From Ophiura sarsii (taxonomy: Eukaryota; Echinodermata; Ophiuroidea; Amphilepidida; Ophiuridae), in the NCBI GenBank assembly GCA_035610835.1, contig CM069446.1, positions 71,099,062-71,163,061 of the forward strand: DNA of 64,000 nt. Reading direction: 5' to 3'. Shown here piece after piece: positions 38,701 through 53,700 of this stretch. Numbering within the stretch: the stretch's first letter is position 1; every line of letters begins with the position of its first letter. The translations under genes and the position numbers were made by a program. The notes beneath the pieces are model-generated. The model saw only the letters and a list, made by a program, of their open reading frames with translations. It did no database searches and had not been told where the DNA came from.

Positions 38701-41700
38701 AATCTGTTTTGAATAATATGGTAAAACTAATAGCCGCGTGAAAATTGTTAATATAATTGTTTGTGTTTTACGATTTATTATTGTCTAAAGGTCTTGAGCT
38801 TCAACCAGTTATTCAACGATTACAAGGAACACGACACTTTTATTGCCTGTGGAGCGGAATCACTTATCAAATCCACGCAACTCAGTAGTGATTCGGCATC
38901 GGAGGATATCACTCCGCGCAATGTAGAAAATAGAGCGCGTGAAAGAGTAAAGTTTGCCGTCCCGACCAATAACAAAGCGAATGGTGACGAAGAGGGCGGA
39001 CTTACCAATGGTTCAAACTTTCGGAATCAAAAGAAGGGCAAGAAACAAGATGCGAGAAATGGGACAAACACGCAGAGAGGTGAGTGAGATGGGTCAATGC
39101 GCCTCTAAATACCCTAGAGAGACGCAGACGTATGGTTACTATTGGTGTTGCCAAAATTCTTAGCTTTTTCAAAGTTTAAATGACATTCCAGACCCACTAT
39201 ATCGATCTAACTAACATCTTTATATTTTCAAACTAAAAAAATTGAAGACGTGCGCAACTTTGCATCTTAAGCTTGACTTTCCTTACATTTCATACCCTTC
39301 CAAACATGCTCTGGCCCTCGGTGATCTTTTGCTAAATGTACCATGGTATTCAGGGGTCCTTTAATAGAAATATGGCCGGTTGTATTATATGGTTTTACAA
39401 TGATCATGATGATTGGAAATGAAATGAAATACTGTTTACAAATTATAATATTTACAGGCTATCCGGTCGAGTTGAGCTCCGACGACGCTCCTTCGCCCCG
39501 TTCCTCTTATGAAGACAGCCCCGTTCCTCGTCTGCCGCCGTTACGTCCTCGCAAAGCCTTCGCGAGTAGCGGGAGCGAAGAAAGTGTCATTGGAAGTCCC
39601 AAAACGGACAAACGCCGTACGCGGGCGAAACACGGTCATGCTGATGCAGTACCTATGCAGGTAAACTCTCACGACGACTCGTCGTCGGGTAACAGGAATG
39701 GGTACCCTAAAAAACCAGCGCGTGTGAAACCTTTACAAAAACGAAACTCCGAGGAAACGGGCGTAATATCCATGACTAGCAACTCAGAATCGGCAGCGGA
39801 GAGCGGCGATCAAGACTATGCACCAAAGAAGAAAGGCAAAGGTCGATTTCGTGGTCTTGGCAGGGCTTTTCGCGCCTTTGCGGCTCCCATCACCGTGGAG
39901 ATACATGGGAAGCAGAAAGAATTCTTACCGCCGTCGAATGTTAATGCACAGGAGGTGACGAAATATAGAGCACCGCGCAAGAGGTTGAAGTTGGAATGGG
40001 TGTATCCTTTGATTAATCTTAATTTAAATTTAAAGCTATAACCATTATGAAAACACATCTCGTGTACTTGGTCTTAACAAGACATGCTACCAAGTCCAAC
40101 AGTCAATTCCACGAATTTATGACCCAGTTCTGTAAAGTGGTACGAGATTTGGCCAATATGAAGCTCAACCGATTCTCACGTCATACACCCCTAAATATCC
40201 CGATTATGAAGAATTTGATAACCGTTGATGAAAGGTAATTCAATTCAGACGTCAAGTCCCTAAAGGCACAACAGATTAGCTCCGATCACATTGCTGATGA
40301 CAGTTCTCATGCTTTTGTCGTGACACGTCTGTACATTTCTCCCGTAAGAGAGGACAGAGTGAGGCAATACAATTTAGCATATTTGGGAATTTATTAGTGA
40401 AATCCTACACTAAAAATTACGTATTGGACCAGAAAGGGCGTTTAATTGGCTTGCATAGGCATATTAGTTAAAACATCTCACATGTCAAGGAGGATATAAT
40501 GGTACAAGTGACCATATTTTTTCTTCTTTTATGATTTAATCACAAATGATGATATTTGTTTTAGCTTTATTTCAATTCAAATGTCTGGAGGGAATATCAA
40601 TTAACTTGTATCATACATTATATGACATGTACATAATTACTATGGATTATTGAAAAAAACAGCAACAAAAAAATAGTCATATCTAACTGACGGAAACAAT
40701 TACATCCTGTGATTCGTTTTGTTGGTAATAGCAAACATACTTTTATTACTCTTGCATTGATTGTCATCCCATTATGGTCAGAAATATTGTCAATGGTTTC
40801 TTATTTTGAGTAAATTTTGGTTTGACCTGCACTGCATTAGTAAAGGTTTCAACGCCGATTTAAGTCCACCCGATTCTGACATTCCTTGTCCCTAAAACAT
40901 TACGATTGATATGAACAATAAAACCGGTTTATGACGTCACATGTCCCCAAAGGTCGGGCTAGGTCACACTGCTGATGAAAGTTGATCATATCTTACCATT
41001 TATCAATATTCTAGTCGTGATGATTGAAGAAACAAATATGTTTAACATTACATTGTCTATGGGAAAGTGTGTTGTTTTTCTTTGACCTATCTTACTTATC
41101 AGATACGGCTATAGGGGTTTAGACGGTCGTAACAACCTTTTTGTTCTTCCGTCTGGCGAGATACTCTATTACGTTGGTGCTGTGGTTGTATTGTATGACA
41201 AGGAAGCTGATCAACAAAGGCATTATATCGGACACAATGAAGACATCACAAGGTAAGAAATGTGTTTCAAAGTTTTGTAAATCGGCCATCTTGCTTCGGA
41301 AAGATTTCAAAACGTTCATTAGTTAACCAGTTACCTCTAAAAATATTCCAATCATATCAAGGTGAATGTATTGTTATCCATATATTGACGTGAATAAATA
41401 CCAGTAATAGATTAATAAGTTAGACTATTACTGGAACTTACTTTTACAACTGCTACGTTGCGTGTGAAACCATAAACTTCATGAGGCAACTGACCAGCTG
41501 GTGATGATGGGTCACGTAATAGATGAAGACTAGCTGCTTGGAATACCCCGAAAGGTCCGGTCCCAGATGTGTGATAGCTGAAATCGTAGTCATTCTGACT
41601 TGTTCAAAGAAGATTGCTCAACCCTCTCCAAAATGGATTTTTTTTCGCTCCTCGTTCGTGTCACTTGTCCTACTGATCAATGATTATGACATCCTCAAAC

Positions 41701-44700
41701 TTAAAAATATGACCGTAGCTGTTGTAAAAAGTAAGCTTCAGTATAACTTATCAATTTATATTCAAACTACTGGATGACTGATAACATTCATATTTAAATA
41801 CCAGTACATATTAGCATCACCTACAGCACCTGAAAAACATTAGCTCCTCCCACCACCCGCACTGGTAAAATAGTTTTGACGAATACAGCTAGTCACTGTA
41901 CAAACGTCTGACAGATCCCACCTTAGTTAAACCAAAGACATTACAAGTAAAATGATCTAACAAGAGAATGGTAAATATCGTATATTAACTGGAGACTCAG
42001 GCTGGCTTTGATGTTGATCGTGATCGCTTTAGACCACTTAATAACTAATTATCGAAATTGTCTTATATTTTCTGCATTTGAAATCAACCAATCACAATAA
42101 CACAATCACATATTCGGGCGATCACGGATTCAATTCGTGGCCGAAATGTTTTTGTTTGTGGTAATTTTTAAACTTTCACCCTTTCACCTCACTTGATTTT
42201 AATAGATAGATTCAATATTCGATTACTATCAATTAATCAGTGGTTGCAAACTCAACTACTTAATTTAATTTAGAAAGCAAATTACCACATAGTCAATTAA
42301 ATTATATCAATATATAATTCTTTTTTTTCTAGTATGGCCGTTCATCCAACTGGTAACTTTGTCGCTACAGGACAGTTGAGTGGTCAGTTACCTGATTCAA
42401 CGGTAAGTACTTATGATGTAAGGGTGGTCATCATAATTAAATTATACAATTATTAACGTATTTTTAGGATAATTTACAAGGGTAGATTGTTAAATGCTCT
42501 TTGACTTCCCCAAAAATGCCAAAAGAGAAAGTATATTTGATAGGTTAGCAAACCACCTTTTTCGATATTTTGAAGATGTTATTTTTACTCGCAGATAAAA
42601 CATAAATAAGCCTACCCATGTATGTGGTTGCTTAGTTGCAGCAAATCGCTCTTGCCTGTCGAACACGTGGGGACGATTTTCGAAACTAAATGCATCTACA
42701 TATTCACACGCAATATCTGAAATTAAAGACGAGGAATTTAAAATTCTTCGTCTGTTTTGGTTTTATTCGTTGTAAATGGTCAAAGAATGTATGAAATTGT
42801 TTGAATATGTTTGGAGATTTTTGACAACATTTCTTCGTTGGCTGACATCCACTGTTCATTACTCCGCAAGTTATTTTAGGTCTACGAACTAATTATCATA
42901 AATGTAATCGAAATACGCTACCCAATGAAGTAACGTTGTGCATTATATTAGATTAATTTTTGTATCAAAAAACAATGCTTGGTCATCAACGCTATTTGAG
43001 GTTCTTTAATAACATTTTATAATATAATGTATAATAAGTCATTATATTTCATTTCAGACAATCAGTATCAATATTAACTTTGATATTTCATTTCATTCTT
43101 TTAATTTTCAAATAGCCACCAGATATAGCCATGTGTCATGGTGTAAGTATACATTTTTATCGATTTTAAATGTTTCATGTAAACTATTAAGTTTTGGTTT
43201 TATATTAAACCCTAGTCTTTTTTGTAACACTACTGACCAACCGGGGTGGGGTGAGGGTTGTGTGGGAGTGGGTCGGCGATGGGGTTGCTACTGCCACAAA
43301 CGCCTTATGCCATTGTCCGAATGAAACATGCAAAAATAAATAAATGAACCGTCGTGCATATTATGCAGATTATAATGTACATCTTATTGTTTTTAACACT
43401 TTCCACGTGGCAGGCGGCTGCAGACGACATTTCAAAATGTCACAAAATGTTTCAAAAATTTCAACATTATTGAATTTCATCACCATATTTGGAATCACCA
43501 TGAGGAAATTGACATAAGTACAAACATGTCTAGTATTGATTCAATAATTCTTGAGATGAAGTTAGGAAATGTTTCTGAAAATATATATTTTGTATGGTAA
43601 AACCAATAGCAGCGTGGAAAGTGTTAAAATAAGAAAACGGATATATCCCTCGTTAGATATTACGAGCTGTGCTTGTTTGTTTGTTAAATTCATGTGATAT
43701 TGAGCCGCGTGGAAAGTGTTAAAATATGAAAACGGATACCTTCGTTAGATATTACGAATTGTATTATTTGTTTGTTAGTTAGATTCATGTGATATTTGAC
43801 GTTGATTTATGGCGATGGGGCTTTACTATGTAATTATACTATCCTGACAGTAAGGATATAAAGAGGAACGTGAGAGGGGGGGGGGGGGGGGGGGGGGGAG
43901 GCAGACATTAACATCTTGAAAGAAACTGATATTTAGTGCATCGTCCTGTAATTATAATCCTATTGCAGTTATACTTTGCTAGTTTGTCTACTTATAGGTA
44001 TCATTTGAATATTTCATTTCTGTCAGTCTTTCTGCGTATAAATGCCTAAACATTGTATCAGATTGTATAACAATAGCTTGTTAGCTACACATGTGATGTT
44101 CAATAAGATATGACATTTTCCACGCGGCTATTAGTTTTACCATATTCAAAATATATTTTTCAGAAACCTTTCCCAACTTTCGAGGTCTATCTGAAGGATT
44201 ACTAAACCAGTACTAGGCATGTTTGTACTTATTTCAATGCATTTCACATGGTGATTCCAAATATGGTAATGAAATTCAATAATTTTGAAATTTTTGAAAC
44301 ATTTTTTGAAATTTTGGAATGTCGTCTGCAGACGCCTGCCACATGGAAAGTATTAAACTTACCATACATATTCACCAAATAGCCGGCATAGTTTATTTTA
44401 AATAAATAACATTCTACTTATATAATCACGCTCTTTAGCTTCAACTATTGTTCAATTAAAATTCGCTTTACCTAAACTGTCTTTGTATGATTTCATTGTT
44501 ATCACATAGGCTCATGTAAGAGTATGGGAAACCAACAGTCTATGCACTCACGCCATCTTAGGACTTGATTTCTTCGATGTCGGTATCGCGTGTTTGAGTT
44601 TCTCGAATGAGGTAAGTGACGTATTTAAAGATTCTCAACTCCGTGGTAAACCTTTGTTTAACTTAAGCTACCTTTATAAACATGATATAGGATGAGAGAC

Positions 44701-47700
44701 ACCGAGCTTTTTCTAAGTGTGTTTTGTCGATTTGTGTCATCATTATTAAATGTTATTATTTTGTTAGAATATTGTCTTCATGGATCCTTCCGGCTTATCG
44801 TAACATGTATTTTATAATAGGGCATTAGAGTAGCGATGCGTTACCAATTGTGAAGCATGGATGCACGCACGAACCATAATTGATGCTGAACAATCGGCCA
44901 ATTGTCTAACATGAAAGCAAGTTTCATTTTACTTTATTGAAATATACTTCTTGATTAAAGGCACACAGTCATTTGGTATAGAACAGTGTTTGTAAGTTAC
45001 GAAAACAACCCAAACATCATTTGGAATTAAATTGACCAAATGTTCTTCATTCCGGCTCGCAGGAATAAGCAAAATAAGCCTTTGCAATAGTGGAAAGAAG
45101 CCATCTTGTTTTAAAAACTGAGTTGAAGTTTGATTTTTCTTAAACGTTATAAGAATACCTTATTTGTTACTACATTTTTGTGAAAAAATGAAGTCAATAT
45201 CATTTTCCGTTTGCCTTTGGTGAACCATTTTACCTGTGCACCCATTTCACACGTTTGTCCTCGAGCTACCCAAAATATGCATCAGATCGCAAAACGTGTC
45301 TCTCATTCAAATTTGGAAACTTGAGTACATTTGGGATGTGATTGGAATTTGATGCATCCTTTCTTGTTTACATGTGAGTTAACATAATCAATTTACCATA
45401 CCCATGCTATGAAAGCTTGTAATGTTCTAAATTTTAATAAAAATCTGACATTTTCCAAATTTTTGTTGGCGAATATTCAAATATGAAAATGCAATGTGTG
45501 CCATTTCAATTGAAAATCACTGTGCTCGTGGACACACATGTACATTTGGTTGTGCAGCAAAGAGGGTCACCAAAGACAAACGAAAAATGCGATCGACTTC
45601 ATTTTTTCACACAAAGTTAGGATTAAATACGTCATTCTTGCAACGTTTGAAAAGTTCTAAAATTCATTTTGGTTTTGAAAACAAAATGGCTTCTTTCCAC
45701 TATTGCAGGTTTTTTGACTCACCCTGTATGTAAGAAAATGCTACCACATAATGTCTTATTCAGACATCACTGAGTGTGCCTCTAAAAACAGACATTAATA
45801 TGTACTTGTTTCTGGTTGATTTCCCACAGAATAATGGCGAATGGTTAATGGCTGTGGATCAAAGTGAGGATCATATACTGAGCCTATGGAGCTGGAATGA
45901 TGACAACGTAATTGCTAAATCGAACGTGAGTACCGTTATCCAAGGTAGTTAGTGATTATTAAAATATCTATATTGTATTGTAGCTTGGTTTTAATCACCA
46001 ATTCATGTTTTTTCCGTCTAATTCATTAAAGGTGGAGGCCGTCTAACATGTTTCATTACAAATGTGATGTTATCACAGACAAAATGTGGGCGTATTTTAT
46101 CATTCTGTAATAATTGACAGCAATATGGAACAATCATATCGAAATGGGTATTTGTGCTGAAGACCTGACGTATTATTCCATTCGATTCAAGTCACCCAGG
46201 CATTTAAACCAACTAGTCAGATGTACAGATGAACTAAAGGGTCCAGCAGACTCCCCAACGCTCGAACTCTTTGAGCTCTCACACATGCGCTAGTGGCTCC
46301 ACCGTAACAAAATGACGCAGCCTGATTGGTCAACGGTGGTCAACGCTTGCGCTCAGCGTTGGAGTGTTGTGGAGTCTGCTAAGCCCTTTCAGACGATTTC
46401 AATGAACCAGTTTAGTAGAGCCTTTAATTTATCCGTGACATCATTAATTTAGTTTTAATGTTACAATATTCGAAACCAGTCCAAACTGAAACAATGTAGA
46501 GAAGGTATACACAACAGAGGGACGAGCGCAACAAATGCAAATACTGTATAACATCATCCCAACTTTCCACGCGGCAGGCAGCTGCAGACGACATTTCAAA
46601 ATTTCACAAAATGTTTCAAAAATGTCAAAATTAATGTATTTAATTACCATATTTGGAATCAACATGAGAAATGCATTGAAATAAGTACAAACATGCCTAG
46701 TATTGGTTCAGTAATCTTTGAGATAGACTTTGAAAATTATGAAAGGTTTCTGAAAAATCTGTTTTGTGTATGGTAAAAATAATAGCCGCGTGGAAAGCGT
46801 TAAAGGGATAAATAACATAGCTTACTATAGGCCAAAAAAAGAAAGAGGTGTGTTGCCCTCAGCGACCGACCCTAAAATCGCAAAAATTGGGGTCGGCTGT
46901 TTTTTTCTTCTTCAAAATTGTTACTCTTTTTTTTCTTTTCATTTTTTTCTTTTTTAAGATTTAAATTCCTTAAAGTGTCTAAATGATACTATTTCTTGCT
47001 TGAAATGAATAAGTTAGCTTTACTAATATAAACCATATATTTTTCAGCCCCCCCCCCAAAAAAAAAAAATTCGACCAACTGACCTAATTTTAAATTTTTA
47101 GCACTTGAGGGCAACACAACAACAACAACATTTGGCCCAATTTAAATGATACGAGTATCCTGACCAAATAGATCATGATATGTTTTCCTCTCAGGACTAC
47201 ATACTTTTCGACATTGTTTTACCAGAGGTATATTAAACAAATTTAAAGGCATATTATGTGATCTTTTCCAGAGAGCGCCCTCTATTCATTTTTATTTTAG
47301 AAAGTAGATTTACTTGCAGATTTACATTTCTGATCATAAATCGTACATACATTCCAAGTTACAGAGCGATACGATTCCTAATTACCTCAAATCATGGTTT
47401 TAGTGTGAATTTAGAGTGAAAATATAAACTGTCGTGATTATTTTCACTTTAAAACCATGATTTTGAAGTATTTAAGAATCGTATCGCCCTGTAACTAGGA
47501 ATGTATGTACGATTTATGATCAGAAATGTAAATCTGCAAGAAAATCTGCTTTCAATTTTTTTTTCGATGTTGAGGGCGTTCCCTGGAAAGATCACATAAT
47601 ATACCTTTAACATTATGTTATTACTTTTAATCTTTGTTTGATCAGCTTTCGCTTGTGTTCAATATGACTTATTTACAGTAATTGTATTATTCCACATGAA

Positions 47701-50700
47701 CATGTACTTTACCATTTTGCTTTTTACGGCCTTTATTTCTCTTTTCTTTTCAAGTTTAATTATTTTGAATGACTTTATATCACACTTCGAATTGGCTGTC
47801 TGTATGTGAATTGGCCGTCTTTAAATTTGCTGTCTTTAAAGTCCGATGTAAATCTGTTGTCTTAATAGCTAGATGGAATAGCGCCTTATAAATATGAATT
47901 GTTATGTTTTGTTATGTTATGTTATACCTACGTAAATTGATTGTCTCATTGGCTGTCTTTGCATCCTGATCATGCTGATGTTCATTGGCTAACTTTACAC
48001 CCCAATGGTTCAAAAAAAAGTTGACCCAAGTTCAAGGTAATTTTTCAACCACATTTAAAGTTTCAGAGAATTTGTGTTTACTTAGTCTTGATCAGCAGTA
48101 AGTTTTAAAATTATCCTGAAAAGATGGCACGTTTATCTTGGATAGTTCTTCAGATATGGTTCATGGCAGAAAGCATGCTCAAGACTGCCTTGTCCACGGA
48201 AGCGTCCTTTAGTCAAGTTAGTAGAGATGAAATGCACAAAGTGGACTGACACACGATTGGTCACAAATTGTAAAAAAGGGAGAAAAAGAAAAAGGAGAGA
48301 TCTGAAACATCTGTCTAGTGCTTGACATTACCTACCTAGTAACGTACCTAACGTTTCTTTGTTGAATGTGAATGGCACATAAGCATAGAGATGGGATACT
48401 TTGTCAGGGCGGGCATGCTGTTTTGTTGAAGACAAAAACTATTATGACACTCCCGTGGACAATGCAGTTTTGTACATGTTTTCTGTAATGAACCATATCT
48501 GAAGAACCAAACAAGCTAAACGTGCCATCTTTTCAGGATAATTTCAAAACTTACTGCTGATTAAGACTAAGTAAACACAAATTCTCTGAAACATTAAATG
48601 TGTTTGAAAAATTACTTTGAACTTTGGTCAACATTTTTTTGAACCACCCGGTATATGATGTGGCTGTCTGTACATCGTTTTGTAAATTGGCTGTCTTTAA
48701 ATCTCGATATAAATTACTGTCTTAACATTCCGATATAAATTGGCTGTCTTTACATCCCGATGTTAATTTGTAGTCTCAACATTTCGATGTAAATTGGGAG
48801 TCACTACACACTTCAATGTCAATTGACCGTCTTTACATCTCAATGCAAATGGGCTGTCTGTACATCTCGATTTTAATTGGCTATTATGTACATTCCGATT
48901 TAAATTGGCTGTTTGTTTAAATCGGCTATCTTTGAATCATAGTATACTTTCTTCAATTTAGATTTTAAAAGCCAATCTTTATAATAAGCCTTTTAAGGCT
49001 TATTATAAAGATTGGCTTTTATATCCCAATTGATATTGGTTGTCAGTTTCTATAGCCGTATGGTGTATTTTATCAATCTCAAGGTCAACTTTTTGCGATG
49101 TATTTGTAAGTTTGTATCATGAAAGTCTTTACCTACGTGGCGATGAATAAGCTTCCGGAGTCTGTAAAAACTGCAGAATCTGTGGATTAATTCAAAACAT
49201 TGTTAAAGACTTTAATTATGAAATCTAAGAGTGATTTCTTTGATTAATGTTTGTGTGAATTCAGTATCATGTTCTTAATGTGTATGTTATTATTTATGGC
49301 TTTGTTCAGATTGTGAGTGGGGATTGTCATTAGTTCAACCATGTCAACGCTACCACTTTTATTTTGTTGTGTTGAAGTGATGACGGTTCTCCTTCATTCA
49401 CATTTTTGTACCATTTTTGTCTTGCAATGTTGTGTCGATGCGCCTGGAACAACAGTTTTGTTGAATGTTGGCGCATTATAAGCTGCCATTATTATTATTA
49501 TTATTATTATTAGATTATATAGTATCGTCTTTGTGTAAAGTAATTATTATCTATTTTGTGAGTTCTATTTTGTTTTTGAATGTTGCGGTTAATTGTTTTG
49601 ATCTAGTTTGTGTTTCGTATTAATATAGATGCCGGTTTTCCTTCTTTTTGGCAAATGTCATTCATTTTGAAATACTGTACGGGCAAATTCATATGTATTT
49701 CATTCAGGCGTGAAGGGTTACTTCCAGAGGGGGAAATACTGTTTCAGACCTGGGTATAAAGAGAGGGATAATTAAGCATGATTTCTTACTTTTTACTACA
49801 TAAGCAATTTGCATTCATGTACTCGTATATAATACGACGAAGAAAAAAACACCCCTGTTTTACGGGCGGACGGTTTTGGGTTAACTAACTTATTAATGTC
49901 ACCAAAATGTTACCAAAATTGGGATTTATTTTTTTAAATGTGTGAAGAAAGAAAATCAACTGATTTTCGGCCAAAAACCGGCTGATTTGACTTGATTTGA
50001 GAAAAAAATGTCTAAAAAAAAAATCTTGTTAATTGTTTGCTTTCAACAGACGAACGAAATAGAAGACGTTTTAGTTGGCGCCTTTAACCCTTACGATGAT
50101 CAGGTGATCGTAACGGCGGGAAAACAACATCTATTCTTCTGGAATATCAAAAATAAGAAGATTGTTAGAGATAAGAAGAGCGGGGTTTTTGAGGTAGGTC
50201 AAAGTTATATGACAGATATTTGGATAGTTCTATCTCGATTAGCTTTAATTTGGACTGGCAATGTCCATTGTAGAGTGGAGTGTATTATTTAATACAAGAT
50301 TTTAGGAAACGTACCGGTATTTTCTGTGAACCGATGGTTCGCGATATTTTGTTTATGCTTCCGCCAAACTTTAAGCGATCCGTCAATAACCTTGGAAGCC
50401 ATGTTATGCTTGGTGTTCTATTCCAGTTTCGATGCACTTCTAGTCCAGACGGACCATCACTTTTCATGCTTATACGTGAATTACTTATAATTCAGATTGA
50501 AAATACCTTAAAAGTAGCAGCAAATAATTATTAATAATTGCAGGAGGAGATCCCAGTGTTTTGTTTGACATGAAATCTTCACGAATTTAACAAATTTGAT
50601 TTAGTATCCAATTAGACAAATTGGCATTTCGAAAAAATCTGCCAGATGAGAAAACTCACGAAATTTCCACACAATCGAATATTTCATGCTTCGCACTTAT

Positions 50701-53700
50701 ATATATATATATTCTGGTTTCCATTTCAGGGTGCCAAACCAACATATGTGTCGTGTATAGAATTCTCACATACTGGTGACGTCATAACGGGCGACTCGGG
50801 TGGCAACCTGACTATCTGGGAGAGAGGTGGGTAATTCTCTAATAGACGTTATTCGTAATTGGCGATTTCATTTCAAAGAGGGATACATACTCGATGTCAC
50901 GCCGATAAACATACAATCTCTTACCAGCAAACATTTCATTTCAAACTAGTGGAATAGATACTTTATACGTTAAAGTTTATTTCACGAATGTAATAAGGTC
51001 AAATATTGAACAGCTCAGAAGTATGAAGTTCACCACATTGAAAAACTACATCACTCTCGTCTCGGCTACATAACTATAGCCTCGTTTTCGGAGCACTAAT
51101 TGCTCTGAGCATGCTCAGTTGGATAGCACGGCCATCTTTTGACGTAAGTGCGCCAATTACGAATAACGTCTATTCATTCTTAGTAATATACACAGTATTG
51201 TTTTTCGATAATTGTTAAAATCATCATTTATAAGGTTAGGCCTATATCACAAGGAATAGGAGTAATTATTCAGACAATATTACAAACAAAGAAACCCTTT
51301 TTACTAATTTGGGTTACGATTTAAATGTAATGAATAAAAACAAAATTAATGAACTATATTATATTGGTGTGTATGTTTTTGAGACCCTTTCACATACTTT
51401 TGAACTGTTATTTTTGATCCATCATTTTGAACACGGTCAAGAATTATACACTGAATTGTGTTGAATTAATTTTATGTGATGGGGCAATTATTTTACTAAT
51501 AATTTGACATGTTTTACTTTTTACGGTACGTTGTGTTTTACTGTAAAGCTAATGTTGGTTTCATTGCGTTTATTCAATCAATCAAATCAATTCGCTATTC
51601 AGATAATGACCAAGTCTACCGTATGCGATACTGCGTGCAGCACGCCCACGAGCGATTCGTCTCTGCGTTATGTATGCTTGAGGATGGCACACTGCTATCG
51701 GGTGGAGGACTGGACAGAAGACTACTAGCCTGGGACTCACTGCAAGGATATCAATCCGCGAAGATTGAAAGAATGGTAAGATCGAAAATGATTGAGTGGC
51801 CCGTGGAGCGGGCGGGGGGCAATTTTTTTTTTACTAGTTAACATTTGAAAAATTTATTTATTTCGTTTTAATACGGAATAAAGCAAAACTCACTGAATAA
51901 AATGATTTTTAAAAAAAATTAAAAAAATTTCTAACTGATTTTACATGTGAGCCCATACAAATGTTTACTAGTAAAAAAAAAATCGCGGGCGGGGGGGGGG
52001 GGGGGGGTGAGGTTAGATTGAAGATGGTGATGGAGAGGAGAAATAATGACATGGGCCCATTGGAGGAGGCGGGTGTGATGGGTGGAGTTGAGGGGGAAGG
52101 AATCATAATTTTATGGACTCACAGCAATGGTACAAGTCTGCAAAAGATTGAAAGAATGGACGCATGTCACAGTCATTTGACTTCGCGTAAAAATTCGCGA
52201 GGTCAACTACCTCTCCAAAAGGTCAAACGGACATCCGTGGTGCGCAATATGTAAGCTCAACTTACAGCAATGATTGGTTCCCAGAATGTTTATGGTTTTA
52301 TTAAGCATGCGTCGTGAGCCAATCGGAGTACGCCCACATATGTTTGACTGTGGCCAGGCGGCACGGTGTGCTGTACACTGTCGGTCCATTGTAATAATTA
52401 TTGGAAACAATGATAGGGATCCCGTGAGAGCAGGGCGGGTTGAGTTACGGTTGGGGATGGAGGAGGGAGCATGATACCAGTCTATACATTTAAAGAATGA
52501 TGAAATTAAAAAACCATGCTATGGATCTTTGGAGGGGCGTGCCAGGTGGTGGGGAATGGAATTGTAGAAAGCCATCTAGCATTAACTCACTTATCTTACA
52601 TCAATCTATATACAGTATTTAAGTATATTAGTCCTAACTTAACAAATACAACCATTTTTCTGTTTAAATAGTTTACCGAAGGCGCCGGCGGGATTCGAGC
52701 CATTGCTCCTGTAACTCCTGGCAGCCCAGACGGCCGCATAGTCCTGGGCACGACGCGGAACCACATCATGGAAGGATCTCTACAGAACAAGTTTGAGTAT
52801 GTTTTACAAGGTCATTGTTCGGAGCTGTGGGCATTGGCAGGACACCCTATCGAGCTTGGTTTTGTCACGGCGGGTTATGACCAGCACGTGATGTTTTGGA
52901 GAGCGGAGGATCATAAACTGCTATGGAAAGTGAACGTCGAGGTATGTCAATTCTCTGTTTACCATTCAAGGCTATGTAACTTATACATTGGTGGTAAAAT
53001 GTGTTTACGATGCTATTAGACGTTATCCGTAATTGGCGATTTCATGTCAAAGAGGGAGACATACTCGATATCACGCCGATAAACATACAATCTCGTACTT
53101 TTACTGCAATATAATAAACTGTAAACTTCTACATTTTCCTAGATAGTGTCGGTTACCAACAAACATTCTATTTCGAAATAGTGGAATAGATAGTTAACGT
53201 TCAAGTTGATTTCACGAATGTAATAAGGTCAAATATTGAACAGCTCAGAAGAATTTTTGTGATTAGTGCAAAGTTCACCACATTGAACAACTACATCACT
53301 CTCGTCTCGGCTAGATAACTAGCCTCGTTTTCGGAGCACTAATTGCTCTGAGCATGCTCAGTTGGATAGCACGGCCCTCTTTTGACGTAAGTGCGCCAAT
53401 TACGAATAACGTTTATTCCTAAAAAATAAAAGGTCACTGTTAGTCGAGCGGCGGCTCCCATAGACACTGTACTTAAGCGTGGCACCCCCTCTTGCTCACG
53501 ATGTAAACGTAACCAAAACAAGTTCAATGAATTTTATAATTATTATTAGGAATCGCTAGGGGTGTGAGATTTGTTGTAGTGTCATATTTTCCAAGAAATG
53601 ATCATTCTAAGCAGGTTATTTTTAAAAATAAATTCGCTAAATATAGTACATTGCTGTAATATGTCATCGATCCATTGACTACGGAAAAATCAATGTATTT

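Larger units (their letters stand above)
23514..38790. other. Bulk of intron 2, repeat-filled
   Basis: After MITE copy 5 no coding exon is recognised until exon 3. The intron holds the minisatellite blocks, the 1.86-kb tandem array and further MITEs listed below. 27085-29100 is AT-rich, with one inverted repeat (28072-28323) and a short palindrome (about 27847-27895). Confidence 0.7.
47785..49045. repeat. Degenerate minisatellite AATTGGCTGTCTTTACATCCCGATGT
   Basis: Diverged ~30-bp copies of (A)AATTGGCTGTCTTTACATC at about 47785-47860, 47935-48005 and 48655-49045. The array is split by the foldback at 48007-48646. Confidence 0.75.
45926..50049. other. Intron 9, repeat-rich
   Basis: 4.1 kb without a recognisable exon. 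It contains MITE copy 10, a TTTAAAGG-ended palindrome, a degenerate minisatellite interrupted by a foldback element, and a perfect short palindrome, listed separately. Confidence 0.7.

Noticed and set aside
42110..42160. Possible tRNA B-box-like stretch (GGATTCAATTCGTGG)
   Set aside because: No matching A box or cloverleaf could be built around it.
45494..45733. 79-codon ORF
   Set aside because: Lies in the right arm of the foldback element at 45083-45708.
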